Shown here: one piece after another, positions 1 through 9,715 of the stretch | Layout of the letters: every line of letters begins with the position of its first letter | How positions within the stretch are numbered: position 1 is the first letter of the stretch | Source of the DNA: an uncultured Alistipes sp. | Lineage (GTDB): Bacteria > Bacteroidota > Bacteroidia > Bacteroidales > Rikenellaceae | Length of the DNA: 64,000 nt | Direction: 5' to 3' | Assembly (NCBI GenBank): GCA_910583985.1 | Contig: CAJTYA010000003.1 | Span: 102,577-166,576, forward strand | Notes under the pieces: model-generated | What the model was told of the DNA's origin: nothing | What the model saw: the letters and a program-made list of their open reading frames with translations, nothing else | The model's database searches: none | Made by a program: the position numbers and the translations under genes

Positions 1-5
1 CAATC

Positions 6-311
6 ATGCTTCAGGCTCCGGCTGCCGGAGGGGGAAGCGCTTCGTTTCTGATTATGATGGTGCTGATTTTCGCGGTGATGTATTTCTTCATGATCCGCCC
101 GCAGCAGAAACGTCAGAAAGAACTGGTGAAATTCCGCAACGCCCTCGAACGGGGACAGAAGATCATAACCGCCGGCGGTATCTACGGCACGGTCAAGGAA
201 GTCAAAGAGCAGTACGTGCTGGTCGAAGTGGATAACAACGTGGCTATCCGCGTCGACAAGAACATGGTGATGAAAGATCCTTCCGATCTGGCCGCCGCTC
301 AGGGCAAATAG
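6..311 (+). CDS. yajC: YajC, Sec translocon accessory subunit (5' end probably outside window)
   Basis: Small inner-membrane protein that associates with SecDF and the SecYEG translocon and modulates protein export. One hydrophobic segment (about residues 13-30) is followed by the family signature FMIRPQQKRQKE and a soluble beta-rich domain containing ITAGGIYG and VDNNVAIRVDKNMV. Homologues in Bacteroidota usually begin a few residues earlier and end their leader in LLQAP. The frame here stays open to base 1, so the ATG at 6 may be an internal methionine and the true start may lie upstream of the window. The 3' end is complete. A short GC hairpin (about 319-332) follows the stop but lacks a T-tract. 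Confidence 0.9.
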   Translation: MLQAPAAGGGSASFLIMMVLIFAVMYFFMIRPQQKRQKELVKFRNALERGQKIITAGGIYGTVKEVKEQYVLVEVDNNVAIRVDKNMVMKDPSDLAAAQGK

Positions 312-859
312 ATTTTTCGGGGCGTGCCCCGATGCGGAAGACAGAAGGCTTCCCTTTCCGGTTCGTCGGAAGCGGAGAGGGGCAGGGCCGCTCCGGAACG
401 GGAATCCGGGAAACGCGGGACGACGATACGTCGGCCGAACGTTTCCCGGATTTTTCTTTCCGGGAACCCGGCCCGAAAAGATACGACGGTCGAAATGTCG
501 GAAAAACAGGTCGGTTGTCTGCGATTTTTTGTATATTTACCATGATGCGGCCGCTTTTGCGTCCGATGGAGCCTCCGGCGCGAGGCATCCGCCGGGCGGC
601 GGCATCGGAGATCGTCTCTTGTGCCGATCTTCCCGCGTGCATTCGCCGACGGGCTCCGGAGGATGTTTCGACCGGACGGTGCCGTCGTGCGAGGCTCGGC
701 GGCGAAGCGTTTCGTAGCGTCGCAGGGGACTCGTCGTATGCGGGGAGCGGAGCGGGAGGTGGGCGGTCGATTTTCGTCGGATCGTCGCATTCGGGATGCG
801 TGGAGGAGAGTTTTGCATTCTATTTGTGGAAATGAAAGCATCCAAAACAACTTTTTGCT
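312..859. other. Gene-free interval between yajC and glpD
   Basis: About 550 bp with no frame that resembles a protein. The open frames here are arginine-rich composition shadows. A loose promoter-like stretch (TTG near 515, TATATTTA at 532-539) has too short a spacer to be convincing. Just before glpD, TTTTG at 811-815 and TATTTG at 821-826 are AT-rich and could contain the glpD promoter, but neither matches TAnnTTTG exactly. Confidence 0.5.
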
Positions 860-2425
860 ATGAACCGAGTTGAACTATTGAAACGATTGGACGAAGCCGC
901 GCCATGGGATGTCGTCGTGATCGGAGGCGGAGCCACCGGACTGGGCGTGGCGTTAGACGCCGCTTCGCGCGGGTTCCGTGTCGTGCTGGTCGAACAGAGC
1001 GACTTTACCAAATCGACATCGAGCAAGAGCACGAAGCTCGTGCACGGCGGCGTGCGTTACCTCGCGCAGGGCGACGTGCGGTTGGTGCTCGAAGCGCTTC
1101 GCGAGCGGGGAATCATGCGCCGCAACGCTCCGCATTTAGTCAAGGACCAGTCGTTCGTCATACCGTGTTACCGGTGGTGGGAGGCTCCGTTCTACGGCAT
1201 AGGGCTGACGCTCTACGATCTGCTCGCCGGCAAGCTCTCTTTCGGACGGTCGCTGTACCGGGGCCGGAAGCGGACCCTCGACATGCTTCCCACGCTCGAA
1301 CCCGATAAACTCAAGGGCGGCATCCTTTACCACGACGGACAGTTCGACGATTCGCGTATGGCCGTCGGTCTCGCGCAGACCGCCGTCGAGCAGGGAGCCG
1401 TCGTGCTGAACTATATGCGGGCCGACCGCCTGCTCAAAACGGACGGAAAGGTCTCCGGCGTCGAAGCCGTGGACGGCGAGACCGGCAGACGGTATACCCT
1501 TCGGGCGAAGGCCGTCGTCAATGCTACGGGCGTGTTCGTCGATTCGATCCTCCAGATGGACGATCCCACCGGCGTGCATCTGGTCCGCCCCAGTCAGGGC
1601 GTGCATCTGGTGCTGGAGCGGAAGTTCCTCGACAGCGACCGGGCCGTCATGATTCCCAAGACCGACGACGGCAGGGTGCTTTTCGCCGTGCCGTGGCACG
1701 ACAGCGTCGTCGTGGGAACGACCGACACGCTGATGGAACATCCCACGTTGGAACCCCGTGCGCTGGAACAGGAGATCGATTTCATCCTGAGCACGGCCGG
1801 CCGTTACCTGAGCCGGAAACCCCGCAGGGAGGATGTCCGTGCCGTCTTCGCGGGGCTCCGTCCGCTGGCGGCACCCAAACGGGACGGAGGCGGCACCAAG
1901 GAGATTTCGCGCAGCCACAAGATCATCGTTTCCGATTCGGGGCTCGTCACCATTACGGGCGGCAAGTGGACGACCTATCGCCGCATGGCGCAGGACACCG
2001 TGGACCGGATCATCGAGTTGGGGCTGCTTCCCTCCGCCGAGTGCGTAACCGAACGCTTGCGCATCCACGGCTATCGGAAAGGGACCGATTTCGCGCACGA
2101 ACTCTACGTCTACGGTTCCGACATCGAGCGCGTCGAAGCGCTCATCGAGCGTTCCGAGGCGAACCGGCGCACGCTCAGCCCCCGTTTCGGATTCCGGGCC
2201 GGGCAGGTTGTCTGGGCCGTGCGCGAGGAGATGGCCCTTCATGTCGAGGACGTGCTCGCCCGCCGGTTCCGGGCGCTTTTCCTCGACGCCCGCGCCGCGA
2301 AGCAGATGGCCCGGCCGGTCGCCGAAATCATGGCCGCCGAGCTGGGACGCGACGCCGGGTGGGTGGACCGCGAGACCGAGGCTTTCGAAAAATTGGCGGA
2401 CGGTTACCTCATCGACAGTTTCTGA
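860..2425 (+). CDS. glpD: FAD-dependent glycerol-3-phosphate dehydrogenase
   Basis: Oxidises sn-glycerol 3-phosphate to dihydroxyacetone phosphate and passes electrons through FAD to the quinone pool at the inner face of the cytoplasmic membrane. The N-terminal dinucleotide fold shows GGGATG at residues 22-27, followed by the GlpD-type stretch [13 protein letters not shown]. The C-terminal part (about 400-521) is the alpha-helical DAO_C domain. Length (521) is typical. It is the first gene of glpD-glpK-glpF on the plus strand and lies 43 bp upstream of glpK. The start is preceded by an AT-rich leader with no Shine-Dalgarno sequence, as is usual in Bacteroidota. The assignment is firm from motifs and operon context. 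Confidence 0.96.
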   Translation: MNRVELLKRLDEAAPWDVVVIGGGATGLGVALDAASRGFRVVLVEQSDFTKSTSSKSTKLVHGGVRYLAQGDVRLVLEALRERGIMRRNAPHLVKDQSFVIPCYRWWEAPFYGIGLTLYDLLAGKLSFGRSLYRGRKRTLDMLPTLEPDKLKGGILYHDGQFDDSRMAVGLAQTAVEQGAVVLNYMRADRLLKTDGKVSGVEAVDGETGRRYTLRAKAVVNATGVFVDSILQMDDPTGVHLVRPSQGVHLVLERKFLDSDRAVMIPKTDDGRVLFAVPWHDSVVVGTTDTLMEHPTLEPRALEQEIDFILSTAGRYLSRKPRREDVRAVFAGLRPLAAPKRDGGGTKEISRSHKIIVSDSGLVTITGGKWTTYRRMAQDTVDRIIELGLLPSAECVTERLRIHGYRKGTDFAHELYVYGSDIERVEALIERSEANRRTLSPRFGFRAGQVVWAVREEMALHVEDVLARRFRALFLDARAAKQMARPVAEIMAAELGRDAGWVDRETEAFEKLADGYLIDSF

Positions 2426-2468
2426 CCGCGGACCGAACGCATTGTTTATCCGATTAATACGAACGAAT

Positions 2469-3974
2469 ATGGACATCACCGGGAAATACATCCTCGCACT
2501 GGATCAGGGCACCACGTCCTCGCGTGCCATCGTCGTCGACCATCAAGGCAAAGTGGTCGCCTCGTCGCAAAAGTCTTTCGAACAGTTCTTTCCCCGGCCG
2601 GGATGGGTCGAGCACGACGCTTCGGAAATCTGGTACACCCAGTCGTCCGTGGCGGCCGAGGCCATCGCCAAAGCCGACCTGACGGGGCTCGACATCGCCG
2701 GCATCGGCATCACCAACCAGCGCGAGACGACCATTGTCTGGGATCGCGAAACCTCGCTGCCCGTCTACCACGCCATCGTGTGGCAGGACCGGCGCACGGC
2801 CGCCTATTGCGAGGAGCTCAAGGCCAAAGGCTACGAGGAGGCCATTCGCCAGAAAACGGGACTCATTCTGGACGCCTATTTCTCGGCGACGAAAATCAAG
2901 TGGATTCTCGACAACATCGAGGGTGTCCGGGAGCGGGCCGAGAAGGGCAAGCTCTGTTTCGGTACGATAGACAGTTGGCTCGTGTGGCGGTTCACCCGCG
3001 GGCAGGTACATGTGACGGACGTGTCGAACGCTTCGCGGACGATGCTCTTCAACATCCATACGTTGCAGTGGGACGAGGACCTGCTCCGCCTGTTCGACAT
3101 CCCGGCGAGCCTGCTGCCCGAAGTCAAGGCCAGCAGCGAGGTGTACTGCGATACGGCCACGACACTCTTTTCGTCGCATATTCCCGTCGCGGGCATCGCC
3201 GGCGACCAGCAGGCAGCTCTTTTCGGCCAACTGTGCACCGAGCAGGGCATGGCCAAAACCACCTACGGGACCGGATGTTTCGTCATGATGAACACGGGCG
3301 ACAAACCCGTCTTCTCGGAAAACGGCATGCTGACGACAATCGGATGGAAAATCGGCGATAGCGTGACCTATGCGCTCGAAGGGAGCGTGTTCGTGGGCGG
3401 CGCCGTCATCCAGTGGCTCCGGGACGGGCTCGGCATCGTCCGCTCGGCCGGCGAGACCGAGGCGATGGCCCTGTCGGTCGAAGACAGCGACGGCGTCTAT
3501 TTCGTGCCGGCCCTGACGGGGCTGGGTGCGCCTCATTGGGACCAGTACGCACGGGGCGTCATCATCGGTCTCACGCGCGGCACGACGGCCGCCCATATCG
3601 TCCGCGCGGCCCTCGAAGGGATCGCCTACGAGGTATACGACGTGATCCGGGCCATGGAGCAGGACGTGACGCGCGAGTCCCGCGAAATGAAGGTGGACGG
3701 CGGCGCCGTGGCCAACGATTTTTTGATGCAGTTTCAGGCCGACCTGAACCGCAGCGCTGTCGTACGGCCCGAAATTCTCGAAACCACGGCGATGGGAGCC
3801 GCCTATTTAGCCGGGTTAGCCGTGGGCTTCTGGAAAGATTTGGACGAAATCCGGAAATACGTGGCCGTCGAACGCCGCTTCGAGCCCCAAGCGGACGAAG
3901 AGACCGTCCGCCGGAAAATCGAACGCTGGCACGAAGCCGTCGGCCGTGCCGGAGGTTGGGAAAAGGACCGGTAG
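2469..3974 (+). CDS. glpK: Glycerol kinase
   Basis: Phosphorylates glycerol with ATP to glycerol 3-phosphate, the substrate of the preceding GlpD. FGGY-family kinase of 501 residues with the N-terminal phosphate-binding motif DQGTTSSRA (12-20) and the catalytic-base segment GDQQAALFG (Asp246). The start was set at 2469, where [14 protein letters not shown] begins. The same frame stays open upstream into glpD, but that extension has no kinase similarity. The gene sits between glpD and glpF, and the trio covers glycerol entry, phosphorylation and oxidation. No operator for a glycerol repressor could be recognised nearby. Confidence 0.96.
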   Translation: MDITGKYILALDQGTTSSRAIVVDHQGKVVASSQKSFEQFFPRPGWVEHDASEIWYTQSSVAAEAIAKADLTGLDIAGIGITNQRETTIVWDRETSLPVYHAIVWQDRRTAAYCEELKAKGYEEAIRQKTGLILDAYFSATKIKWILDNIEGVRERAEKGKLCFGTIDSWLVWRFTRGQVHVTDVSNASRTMLFNIHTLQWDEDLLRLFDIPASLLPEVKASSEVYCDTATTLFSSHIPVAGIAGDQQAALFGQLCTEQGMAKTTYGTGCFVMMNTGDKPVFSENGMLTTIGWKIGDSVTYALEGSVFVGGAVIQWLRDGLGIVRSAGETEAMALSVEDSDGVYFVPALTGLGAPHWDQYARGVIIGLTRGTTAAHIVRAALEGIAYEVYDVIRAMEQDVTRESREMKVDGGAVANDFLMQFQADLNRSAVVRPEILETTAMGAAYLAGLAVGFWKDLDEIRKYVAVERRFEPQADEETVRRKIERWHEAVGRAGGWEKDR

Positions 3975-4079
3975 CCTTCGTATGCCAGAACGCTTTTTCC
4001 GCGGCGGGCAGTCCGAAAAGCAGGCCGCCCGCCGCGGAAAAACACATAGAAATCAACGACACTTAAAACTTCTCTGCAA

Positions 4080-4820
4080 ATGACACCTTTTTTAGCCGAA
4101 CTGTTCGGAACGATGCTGATGATCCTCATGGGCGACGGCGTCGTGGCCAATGTCGCACTCAAACGCACCAAGGGCAACGCGGGCGGATGGATCGTCGTTA
4201 CGACGGCTTGGGCGCTCGCCGTGTTCGTCGGCGTCGTCGTGGCCGGACCTTACAGCGGGGCGCACCTCAATCCGGCCGTCACGCTCGCCTTCGCGCTCTC
4301 CGGCCAGTTCGAGTGGGCGCAGGTACTTCCTTACGTTTCCGCCCAGATGATCGGCGCCGGGCTCGGCGCCCTTTTGGTTTGGTTGTCCTACAAACCGCAT
4401 TTCGATGCGACGGACGACCCTGCCACTAAGCTCGGCGTTTTCTGTACCGGAGCCGAAATCCGGCGTCCGGGCTGGAACTTCCTCTGCGAGGCGATAGGAG
4501 CTTTCGCGTTGCTGTTCATCATTTTTTACATCACCACCGGCGAGATCGAACTGCCCGACAACGCCTCGACGCTCTCCATCGGTTTGGGATCGGTGGGGGC
4601 GCTGCCGGTCGCCTTTACCGTCTGGGTGATCGGTCTGGCCTTGGGCGGTCCCACCGGCTATGCGATCAATCCGGCGCGGGACCTCGCTCCGCGCATCGTC
4701 CATGCCTTGCTCCCGATCCGGGGCAAGGGCGGAAGCGATTGGGGCTATGCGTGGATTCCCGTCCTCGCTCCGCTGTGCGGCGCTTCGGTGGCCGCCCTGT
4801 TGTACGTGTGGCTCTCCTGA
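4080..4820 (+). CDS. glpF: Glycerol facilitator (aquaglyceroporin)
   Basis: Membrane channel of the MIP family that lets glycerol diffuse into the cell. Six transmembrane segments and two half-helices carry the paired NPA motifs, at residues 64-66 (AHLNPAVTLAF) and 197-199 (YAINPARDLAPR). Asp201 after the second NPA is the residue that distinguishes glycerol facilitators from water-selective aquaporins. Length 246 is in the usual range. It is the last gene of the glycerol block, about 105 bp after glpK. Uptake followed by GlpK trapping is the standard route. Confidence 0.95.
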   Translation: MTPFLAELFGTMLMILMGDGVVANVALKRTKGNAGGWIVVTTAWALAVFVGVVVAGPYSGAHLNPAVTLAFALSGQFEWAQVLPYVSAQMIGAGLGALLVWLSYKPHFDATDDPATKLGVFCTGAEIRRPGWNFLCEAIGAFALLFIIFYITTGEIELPDNASTLSIGLGSVGALPVAFTVWVIGLALGGPTGYAINPARDLAPRIVHALLPIRGKGGSDWGYAWIPVLAPLCGASVAALLYVWLS

Positions 4821-5420
4821 CCGGGGGGACGGGATCGGGGGAGAACGAAATCCGAGTCGCAGCTCCGTATAGGTCCTTTCGGCCTGCACGAAGCCTGCGG
4901 CCGGAAGGGGACTCTTTGTTTCTATTCGGCAATAAGACAGTCGATTGTGTTTGCCTGACGGCGTTTTCATCCGCTTCCTTGCGGCGCTTCGGTTGCCCGG
5001 CGGCTTTCGATCCGTGGGGGCGAGCCGGCTGTTTCGTTCGGAGCTGTCGCCGTCTTGTGCGGCGGCCTGCCTGTTCAGCCTCGGTGCTTGCGGCAGGGCG
5101 AGGGCAGGGCGTTCCGACGGGCGTCCGGCAGCCTCCGGACAGGCGCTCCTGCCGAGTCCCTGAGCCTGTAATCGGGTTCGCCGAAACCATTGTCTTACCA
5201 TACGACACGCGCCTGCCGCACGATCGGCGGCAGGCGCGTGTCCGTTTTCGCAGCACGTTTCCGCGACTGGGGGTGCTTCGGAAAAGCTATTATGCTGTTT
5301 TCGTGTTTCCGTTCCTTTCCGGCGATTTTTTCGACGGGCGCCCCGGAGCACGGAGCCCGCTGTTTCCTGCCGCCCTGTCCGTCGCTTCCTCTTGCGGCAT
5401 GGGGCAGGGCCGAAAACGGG
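4821..5420. other. Gene-free interval between convergent glpF and thrC
   Basis: About 600 bp between the ends of glpF and thrC. Open frames are present but none resembles a protein. It contains the strong inverted repeat at 5204-5242 and, next to thrC, the thrC terminator. Nothing else recognised. Confidence 0.5.
5204..5248 (+). terminator. Perfect 16-bp hairpin, probable terminator
   Basis: GACACGCGCCTGCCGC (5204-5219) pairs perfectly with 5227-5242 across a 7-base loop, and a short TTTT run follows at 5245-5248. It lies 384 bp past glpF between convergent genes. It could end long glp transcripts or insulate the two operons. The distance from glpF makes the role uncertain. Confidence 0.5.
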
Positions 5421-5457
5421 AAAACACCCCAGCGTTCCGCCGGAACGTGCCGGGGTG
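5421..5457 (-). terminator. Intrinsic terminator of thrC
   Basis: Read on the minus strand, CACCCC...GGGGTG with an inner GTTCC/GGAAC stem (5425-5457) is followed by a T-run (complement of AAAA at 5421-5424). It starts 8 bases past the thrC stop. Confidence 0.75.
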
Positions 5458-5464
5458 GGGGAAA

Positions 5465-6766
5465 TTATTCCCGCTGCCGGAGATAGCGTTTGAACGATTC
5501 GAAATCGGAAGGCAGTTCGACCGAACGTTTCTCGCCTTCCATGAACGCGGCCAGCCGCTGCGGAATGTCGATCTTGCGGCCGGCAGCCGCTTCCACCGTG
5601 GCGAGGAATTTGGCCGGATGGGCCGTTTCGAGGAATATGCCGACCTCGTTTTCCCGCAGGCTCTCCCTGAGGGCCAGATAGCCGCAGGCTCCGTGCGGGT
5701 CGAGCAGGTAGCCCGTCGATTCGAGCGTTTCCCCGATGGCCTCGCGGATGCGGTCGTCGTCGTAGGCATACCCTTCGATGTTGCTGCGGATCGCCTCGAC
5801 CGATCCGCCGTAGAGGTCGAGAATGCGGGCGAAGTTGCTCGGATCGCCCACGTCCATCGCATTGGCGATCGTGGCCACGGAGGGCCGGGGCGAGTAAATG
5901 CCGGTGCGGAGGTATTGCAGGAAAATGTCGTTGCGGTTGTTGGCGGCTACGAACCGTTTCACGGGCAGGCCCATCCGTCGCGCGAAAAGCCCTGCGGTGA
6001 TGTTGCCGAAATTTCCACTCGGCACGCTGAACACCGCCTCGCGGGTCTCGCCCGTCCGGCGCAGCGCCGCGTAGGCGATGAAATAGTAGAAGGCTTGGGG
6101 CAGAAAACGCGCCACGTTGATCGAGTTGGCCGAGGTGAGCCGGAACCGCCGGTTGAGCTCTTCGTCCAAAAAGGCGCTTTTGACGAGCCGCTGGCAGTCG
6201 TCGAACGTACCGTCGATCTCCAATGCCGTGATGTTGCGTCCCAGCGTCGTAAACTGTTTTTCCTGAATTTCGCTGACCTTGCCTTTGGGGTAGAGGACGA
6301 TCACGTCGATTCCCTCCACGCCGAGGAATCCGTTGGCCACCGCGCTGCCCGTGTCGCCCGATGTGGCGACGAGCACGGTGACGGGACCCGCTCCCGATCC
6401 GATGAAGTGCGAAAGCATCCGGGCCATGAAGCGGGCCCCCACGTCCTTGAAGGCTAACGTCGGGCCGTGGAACAGTTCAAGCGAGCGGATCGACTCGTCG
6501 ACCTGTACGACGGGCGTGTCGAAACTCAGCGTGTCGCAGACGATGCGGTGCAGCTCTTCGCGGGGAATGTCCTCGCCGAAAAAGGCGTCGGCCACCCGGC
6601 AGGCGATTTCATGGTCGGAGAGCGATGCGATCCCGTCGAAAAACGCGTCGCTCAGACGTTCGATGCGTTCGGGCATGTACAGCCCCTTGTCGGGGGCCAG
6701 TCCGCGCACGACGGCCTCCGACAGAGAGACCTCCGGTGCGCAGCGTCGGGTACTGTAATATTTCAT
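5465..6766 (-). CDS. thrC: Threonine synthase
   Basis: PLP enzyme that converts O-phosphohomoserine to threonine, the last step of threonine synthesis. 433 residues. The start MKYYSTRRCAPEVSLSEAV is typical, and the PLP lysine is Lys107 in LAFKDVGARF. PVTVLVATSGDTGSAV forms the phosphate-binding region. The same frame runs on upstream through the apgM-like gene, but that part is only a shadow; the true start is the ATG at 6766. It is the last gene of the threonine block on the minus strand and is followed at once by a terminator. A 305-bp gap separates it from the upstream gene, so it may also have its own promoter, though none was identified. Confidence 0.95.
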   Translation of the reverse strand: MKYYSTRRCAPEVSLSEAVVRGLAPDKGLYMPERIERLSDAFFDGIASLSDHEIACRVADAFFGEDIPREELHRIVCDTLSFDTPVVQVDESIRSLELFHGPTLAFKDVGARFMARMLSHFIGSGAGPVTVLVATSGDTGSAVANGFLGVEGIDVIVLYPKGKVSEIQEKQFTTLGRNITALEIDGTFDDCQRLVKSAFLDEELNRRFRLTSANSINVARFLPQAFYYFIAYAALRRTGETREAVFSVPSGNFGNITAGLFARRMGLPVKRFVAANNRNDIFLQYLRTGIYSPRPSVATIANAMDVGDPSNFARILDLYGGSVEAIRSNIEGYAYDDDRIREAIGETLESTGYLLDPHGACGYLALRESLRENEVGIFLETAHPAKFLATVEAAAGRKIDIPQRLAAFMEGEKRSVELPSDFESFKRYLRQRE

Positions 6767-7071
6767 AGTCGGTTCGTATTGACGTGGTTTGCAGCTCCGC
6801 CCTTTCGGGCGGGGCGGGCATCCGTTCGGGGCCCGCGGCGTTTTTGTCGTTTCTTCTTTTTCGGTCCAGTTCCGTCTCTTCGGACGATTCCGGTCCTCTG
6901 CGTTCGTGTTCGTCGTTCCGGAATCGTTTCCGAAGAGGGTTTTTCCTCGGCCCCGCTCTTTCGGGCGATGGCGGGCGAGATGTCCGGGCCGCAGCGTTTT
7001 TTTGTCGTCTCTTTTCCTCCAGCCTTTCCTTTGGCGGACATCCCCTGTTTCGTGTTTCCTGCTTGGGGACT
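6767..7071. other. Gap inside the threonine block
   Basis: 305 bp between the ApgM-like gene and thrC, which is long for an operon. No TAnnTTTG element was found on the minus strand close to thrC. No gene or leader peptide seen. Confidence 0.4.
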
Positions 7072-8280
7072 CTATCCCCGGATAAAGAGTTCCATGAATC
7101 GGTCGCCGGAAAGGTGGCCGAGGCTTCCTTTCCGGGCCGAGTCTTCGTCGAACCGGAGCACCTCGTCGCCGGAGAGGTCCGTGCGGTAGATCGTGAACGG
7201 GACCGGCGCGGCCGTGTGGGTCCGGATCGCGCACGGCGTCGGGTGGTCCGGAAGAATGGCTAACGACACGGGGGCGTCCCATGTCGAAATTTCGTCGAGG
7301 ATGGGGCCTACGACCCTCGAATCGAGGTATTCGATCGTGCGGACCTTCAGCGGCGCGTCGCCTTCGTGTCCGGCTTCGTCGCTGGCTTCGATGTGCAGGA
7401 ACACGAAATCGTGCGTTCTGAGGGCGTCGAGGGCCGCACGGGTCTTTCCCTCGTAATTGGTCGTGTAGAGTCCCGTCGCGCCCTCCACCTCGATGGATTC
7501 GAGACCCGCGTACACGCCGATGCCCTTGATCAGGTCGACGGCCGAAATCACCGCCCCGCTGCGGATGCCGTAGCGCTGCGACAGTGTCTGCATGGCGGGC
7601 CGGTAGCCCGGCGACCAAGGCCAGATGCTGTTGGCGGGTTCCTTGCCCGCGGCCCGGCGGGCAAGGTTGATCGGATGGTCGGCCAGCAGGGCCTGCGAGC
7701 GTTCGATCAGCTTGTTGACGGTGTCGGCCGTTTCTGCCGCATCGTCCGCGAGCGGCCGGGCCAGTACATCCCGGTAAGGGGTGCCCGGTACGTCGTGCGG
7801 CGGTGTCGTCGCGATGCGTTTGTCGCCGTCCCGTATCTTGAGCAGGTGGCGGTACGAGACGCCCGGATAGAAATTCGCCGTCTCGCCGCCTAATTCCTTT
7901 TGCAGGAAGGCGATCAGTTCGGCGGCTTCTTCGTTGGAGATATGGCCGGCCGAGTGGTTCTTGATCCGGCCATCTTCGACGGTGATGAGGTTGCACCGCA
8001 TGGCCATCTCTCCGTCTTCGATCGGAATGCCCATGCTCGCCGCTTCGAGCGATCCGCGGCCCTCGAACACTTCGTGCAGGTCGTAGCCCAATACTGACAG
8101 GTTGGCGATTTCGCTGCCCGGCGCGAATCCGTCGGGGACGGTGTCGAGCGTGCCGTTCCGGCCCAATGCCGCTACGCGGTCGATATGGGGTTTGCGTGCC
8201 GCTTGCAGCGGGGTTTTCCCGCCCAGCATGTCGATCGGCTCGTCGGCCATTCCGTCGCCCAGAACGATGATGTATTTCAT
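7072..8280 (-). CDS. ApgM-like 2,3-BPG-independent phosphoglycerate mutase homologue; probable functional homoserine kinase
   Basis: 402-residue protein of the alkaline-phosphatase superfamily, archaeal-type phosphoglycerate mutase branch. The N-terminal metal site appears as VLGDGMADEP (7-16). The nucleophile region is GSEIANLSVLGYD (55-67), with Glu rather than the more common Asp after the serine. The C-terminal metal ligands sit in HIEASDEAGHEGD. Members in Bacteroidota that lie beside thrA and thrC have been annotated as predicted functional analogues of homoserine kinase. Here the gene lies in the thrA-thrC block and no GHMP-type thrB is present in the window, which supports that role. 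A glycolytic mutase activity cannot be excluded from sequence. Confidence 0.85.
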   Translation of the reverse strand: MKYIIVLGDGMADEPIDMLGGKTPLQAARKPHIDRVAALGRNGTLDTVPDGFAPGSEIANLSVLGYDLHEVFEGRGSLEAASMGIPIEDGEMAMRCNLITVEDGRIKNHSAGHISNEEAAELIAFLQKELGGETANFYPGVSYRHLLKIRDGDKRIATTPPHDVPGTPYRDVLARPLADDAAETADTVNKLIERSQALLADHPINLARRAAGKEPANSIWPWSPGYRPAMQTLSQRYGIRSGAVISAVDLIKGIGVYAGLESIEVEGATGLYTTNYEGKTRAALDALRTHDFVFLHIEASDEAGHEGDAPLKVRTIEYLDSRVVGPILDEISTWDAPVSLAILPDHPTPCAIRTHTAAPVPFTIYRTDLSGDEVLRFDEDSARKGSLGHLSGDRFMELFIRG

Positions 8281-8438
8281 AGTGCGATGACTTTTTTCTT
8301 CTCCCTAACAATTTCGGAGCCGTTTCGCGGACGCTTCCGCTGGGTATGTGCTCGCCCGCTGCTGCTTTGTGCCGCTCTCTCGTCGGATCGGGCCGCTCTC
8401 CGGCCGGTTACGGGGCACAGGCCTCGTGCTGTGCGGGA

Positions 8439-9686
8439 TTATCGGACGATGAATTCCGTCGAGGCGGCCATGTTCCGTATGTCTTCGACCCGCATGAATC
8501 CCGCCGCGAATCCTTCGGCCGGAACCGGAGCCGTGAGGAAGCCCCGCACGGGATCGACCGTTGCCGGCACCGCTTCCCACTGCCGTTCCGGGTTGGACGA
8601 GAGTGTGTCGTTCGAATAGTAGAACGATGCGCTCCGCAACGCGATGCCCGGCGTGTAGGCGACCCGCACCGAATCTTCGCCTACCTCCGTCTTTCCGAGC
8701 CGCGGCAGCGGATAGCCGCCGTGGAGCACGCTTTCGAAAAAGCAGCGGATTTCGTCCGGTTCCCATCCTTCGTAATATCCGTGCGCCATGTCGGGCCGGA
8801 TGCAGACCGTCCGGAGCGAGTCGGCGACCAGACGGCAGCTTTTCGCATAAGCGAACAGATGGTAGGCCGTATCCTTGTTTCCGTTTACGAACAGCACCGG
8901 AATCGACATCCGGGGCAGATAGACCGACGCGTCGAGGTGTTCCATCCAGTTGCTCCGCCCGGCGGGACTCAGCGAGTCCATGCCGTAGGCGAAAAATTCC
9001 AGTTCGTCGTAGAAGCCGCAGCCGTAGACCGGAGCCGCGGCACGGAACCGGTCGTCGAGCGATGCGACGATGCAGGTGAGGTACCCGCCCCAACTGATTC
9101 CCGTCACGACGGTTCTCCGCGGATCGACTTCCGGCAGCGAAAGCAGCAACGAGTGGGCCAGTATGGCCGTCGAAACGGCATGATAGGTCCACATGGAGGT
9201 CATATCGCCCGATTCGGCATCCAGAAACACGCGCTGCGTGTCCGACAGGTCGGGTCCTCCGTCCGGCAGGTCCGCTCCGAGCGGTCCGTTGCCGGAGAGG
9301 TCCACGGCGATGGCGGCATAGCCGTCGGCCGCCCATTTTTCGACCCATTCCCGGAAGGCCCGGCCCGCGCCGCCGTGCAGCAGGACGATGCCCGGATAGC
9401 TCGCTCCGTCCGAGGAGCGGCCCGCGAGCATGGCCGGATTCGAATAGTAGGCGAACGCTCTGGCGGGGCGTCCGTCGCAGTCTGCCGTTCGGAAATAGAG
9501 GCCGCGCACGCCGTTCTCGCAGACCGTCCATTCGGTTTCGGGCGTCCGGCTCAGCGCTTCGAGGTCCCACAGACACGCTTCGCCCGCAGCCCGTGCATGG
9601 GCGATGACGGGCACCACGTTCGGCGTATCTATCCTGCAGCCGGACAGCAGCAGGGCGATGGGGAGGAAAAGGGCGGGGATTCTCAT
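8439..9686 (-). CDS. Lipoprotein alpha/beta-hydrolase of the acetylxylan-esterase/dienelactone-hydrolase type
   Basis: 415 residues. A type II signal peptide ends in LLSGC (Cys17), so the protein is probably lipid-anchored in the envelope. The hydrolase fold shows an oxyanion loop LLHGGAGR (102-109) and nucleophile elbow GISWGGYL with Ser198. A long N-terminal segment (18-95) precedes the hydrolase core. Substrate is unknown; relatives act on acetylated sugars, other esters or peptides. Its place between thrA and the ApgM-like gene, both cytosolic amino-acid enzymes, is odd: 29 bp separate it from thrA and 158 bp from the next gene. It may simply share the transcript. Confidence 0.75.
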   Translation of the reverse strand: MRIPALFLPIALLLSGCRIDTPNVVPVIAHARAAGEACLWDLEALSRTPETEWTVCENGVRGLYFRTADCDGRPARAFAYYSNPAMLAGRSSDGASYPGIVLLHGGAGRAFREWVEKWAADGYAAIAVDLSGNGPLGADLPDGGPDLSDTQRVFLDAESGDMTSMWTYHAVSTAILAHSLLLSLPEVDPRRTVVTGISWGGYLTCIVASLDDRFRAAAPVYGCGFYDELEFFAYGMDSLSPAGRSNWMEHLDASVYLPRMSIPVLFVNGNKDTAYHLFAYAKSCRLVADSLRTVCIRPDMAHGYYEGWEPDEIRCFFESVLHGGYPLPRLGKTEVGEDSVRVAYTPGIALRSASFYYSNDTLSSNPERQWEAVPATVDPVRGFLTAPVPAEGFAAGFMRVEDIRNMAASTEFIVR

Positions 9687-9715
9687 GGTTCGGACATTTC
9701 GGTCGGCGGACTCGG

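Noticed and set aside
1136..2491. 451-residue minus-strand frame antisense to glpD
   Set aside because: It lacks any family motif. Long antisense frames are expected where third positions are rich in G and C.
5465..8311. Single 948-residue minus-strand frame
   Set aside because: Only its C-terminal 433 residues are ThrC. The rest is a shadow frame of the ApgM-like gene, which lies in another frame with clear motifs.
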